From an uncultured Clostridia bacterium (GTDB lineage: Bacteria > Bacillota > Clostridia > Oscillospirales > CAG-272): DNA of 5,383 bases. Under the pieces are notes generated by a model that saw nothing but the letters and a program-made list of their open reading frames with translations, did not search any database and was not told the DNA's origin. Made by a program: the position numbers and the translations under genes. Every line of letters begins with the position of its first letter. Positions within the stretch are counted from its first letter, which is position 1. Positions 3,801-5,383 of this stretch are shown here, piece by piece. The stretch is from the NCBI GenBank assembly GCA_946615525.1, contig CAMOHW010000070.1, positions 1 to 5,383 on the forward strand. The letters run 5' to 3'.

Positions 3801-5383
3801 GTGGAAACACAAAAAAAGCCGAAAAAGCAGCCCTACGGGATCGCCGGGATCTGCGTTCTGGGAAATCCGTTTTCCGAGGACGGGACCTACGATTACCGCA
3901 TTCCGCAGGAGATGGGCGACGCCGTTTATCCGGGGCGGTTTGTAACCGTCCCGTTTGGTATTGCAAACAAACTTTGCACCGGCATTGTCATGGAGGTGCG
4001 GGATACCTCTCTCTATTCGCACCACAAATCCATCCTGTCGCTCTATTCCGAGGAAGTTTCCCTGGGGGACGAGCAGCTGCGCCTTTGCGATTATATGCGC
4101 TCCCGTTTGATGTCCAATACCGAGCAAGCGGTGCGTTCCCTGCTCCCCTCGGCGGCGTTTCCCCGTCTGCGCGAGTGGATCTCGCTCTCGCCGGGCGCCC
4201 CTGCTCCGCAGGAAAGCGCCATGAAACTCGACCGCGAACTTTACGACTTTCTCAAAGAGGAGGGCGAGGCGTCCACCGAGCAGTTGCGCCGCCGGTTTGA
4301 TATTCGCGTAGAGGCATCTCTCCGCCGCATGGACGCAAACGGTTCTCTCCGCCGCCGCACCGAATTGATCGAAAGCAAAGAGGGCGGCGTCAAACAGCGC
4401 TGGGAACTGGCGATCGAGCCGGAAACCGCCGCCGTTCTTGCCGCGGGCAAGGAGTGCATGGAGAAAAAGCTCTCCTCCCAAAAACAGCGGCAGGCGTTGA
4501 TTGCCCTTTTGGAAGAGGACGCCGCTATGACGACGACGGAACTTTCCGAGCGCGCAGGCGTCAGCCCCGCCGTTTTGAAGACGTTGGAGAAAAACGGGAT
4601 CATTCGCGCGGTGGAGTCGCGGTTGACGCGCAATCCTTATACCGAGATCCCCTATGTGGGCAGAACGCCGCTGGAACTGAACGAGGAGCAGTCCGCCGCC
4701 GCTGAAACGCTGGCGGAACTGATGGACACGGGCAAGCCCAAAGCCGCCCTGCTCTACGGTGTGACCGGCAGCGGTAAGACCCGCGTGATGACCGCTCTGA
4801 TCGACCGGATGTTGGACGCCGGTCGCTCGGTTATTTTGCTGTTGCCCGAAATTGCACTGACGCCGCAATCGGTTTCCATTTTTTGCGCCCGCTACGGCGA
4901 GCGCGTGGCGGTCATGCACTCGGGACTCTCTCTTGGCGAGCGCTTTGACGCTTACTGCCGCATTCGCCGCGGCGACGCCACCGTCATCATTGGAACGCGC
5001 TCGGCGGTCTTTGCGCCCGCCGTCAATCTGGGCGCCATTCTGATTGACGAGGAACAGGAACACACCTACAAATCCGACCGTGACCCCCGCTACCATGCCC
5101 GCGAGATCGCGCGGCGGCGTTGCGCCTACAACAACGCCATGATGGTGCTTTCCAGCGCAACGCCGCTGGTGGAAACCATGGATAAAGCGCGGCGCGGCAT
5201 TTATACCGAGATCCGCCTGACCGAGCGTTTTGGTGCGGCGGAGCTCCCCAAAACCGAGATCGTGGATCTGCGTGAGGAGGCAAAAAACGGGAACAATACC
5301 GTCATCAGCGCCCGCCTTGCAGACGCGCTTGCAGAATGCCTGGAAAAAGGCGAGCAAGCCATCCTCTTACTCAACCGGCGCGG
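3801..5383 (+). CDS. priA: Primosomal replication restart helicase PriA, C-terminus cut by window
   Basis: The first 527 residues of PriA, the 3'-5' superfamily 2 helicase that reloads the replisome at stalled forks. B. subtilis PriA is about 805 residues, so the zinc-binding cysteines and last helicase motifs probably lie outside. The N-terminal DNA 3'-end-binding domain runs to about residue 105 (YGIAGICVLGNPF, then YPGRFVTVPFG), followed by winged-helix-like sequence. Helicase motifs: Walker A GVTGSGKT (320-327), LLPEIALTP (347-355), GTRSAVFAP (398-406), DEEQEHTYK (416-424, motif II in its clostridial form), SSATP (451-455), and the start of LLNRRG at the edge. No ATG precedes the conserved domain, so the start is non-ATG: GTG at 3801, or TTG at 3795, which sits better behind the weak GGCGAG at 3783-3788. 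The frame is the same as rpoZ, closed only by its TAA. Confidence 0.95.
   Translation, partial: METQKKPKKQPYGIAGICVLGNPFSEDGTYDYRIPQEMGDAVYPGRFVTVPFGIANKLCTGIVMEVRDTSLYSHHKSILSLYSEEVSLGDEQLRLCDYMRSRLMSNTEQAVRSLLPSAAFPRLREWISLSPGAPAPQESAMKLDRELYDFLKEEGEASTEQLRRRFDIRVEASLRRMDANGSLRRRTELIESKEGGVKQRWELAIEPETAAVLAAGKECMEKKLSSQKQRQALIALLEEDAAMTTTELSERAGVSPAVLKTLEKNGIIRAVESRLTRNPYTEIPYVGRTPLELNEEQSAAAETLAELMDTGKPKAALLYGVTGSGKTRVMTALIDRMLDAGRSVILLLPEIALTPQSVSIFCARYGERVAVMHSGLSLGERFDAYCRIRRGDATVIIGTRSAVFAPAVNLGAILIDEEQEHTYKSDRDPRYHAREIARRRCAYNNAMMVLSSATPLVETMDKARRGIYTEIRLTERFGAAELPKTEIVDLREEAKNGNNTVISARLADALAECLEKGEQAILLLNRR

Noticed and set aside
3438..5357. A 639-codon open frame on the minus strand opposite rpoZ and priA
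   Set aside because: The plus strand encodes clear omega and PriA motifs over the same bases. GC-rich codon use (GCC, CGC, GAA) leaves the opposite frame free of stops. The translated product shows no recognisable domain.

Overview
This window looks like chromosomal DNA from a GC-rich member of the Firmicutes (Bacillota), most likely a class Clostridia bacterium. The evidence is the gene run yicC-remA-gmk-rpoZ-priA, with remA (DUF370) as the most lineage-specific member. A clostridial-type DEEQ box in PriA and purine-rich Shine-Dalgarno sites support this. Codon third positions are strongly G/C-biased, while the intergenic DNA is richer in A/T and homopolymer runs. Species cannot be named from this sequence.

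Left part (1-1207, minus strand): a two-gene unit for surface glycan assembly. A PIG-L/LmbE-type deacetylase (463-1134) is followed by a PglC-like membrane sugar-phosphate transferase that starts at 463 and runs off the left edge. Stop and start share one base (TAATG), so translation is probably coupled. The unit is read from a promoter with a perfect TTGACA/TATAAT pair (1179-1207).

Middle (1208-1601): a gene-free divergent intergenic region. Its right end holds a second perfect TTGACA-17-TATAAT promoter (1500-1528), on the plus strand, with an inverted repeat between its two boxes. Further upstream are a terminator-like hairpin with a T tract, a pair of TTTGCAAAA repeats 21 bp apart, and a larger imperfect hairpin. 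This is the least explained part of the window.

Right part (1602-5383, plus strand): a housekeeping operon. It contains yicC (endoribonuclease family), remA (DNA-binding regulator family), gmk (guanylate kinase), rpoZ (RNA polymerase omega) and priA (primosomal helicase, cut by the right edge). Gaps are 4-53 nt and no terminator is visible between genes. The set links RNA turnover, GMP phosphorylation, transcription and replication restart, as in many Firmicutes. coaBC, which often sits between rpoZ and priA, is absent here.

I see no mobile element, CRISPR array, tRNA or rRNA. No convincing new multi-gene system is present. The points worth a second look are in the intergenic regulatory DNA and at the rpoZ/priA junction.
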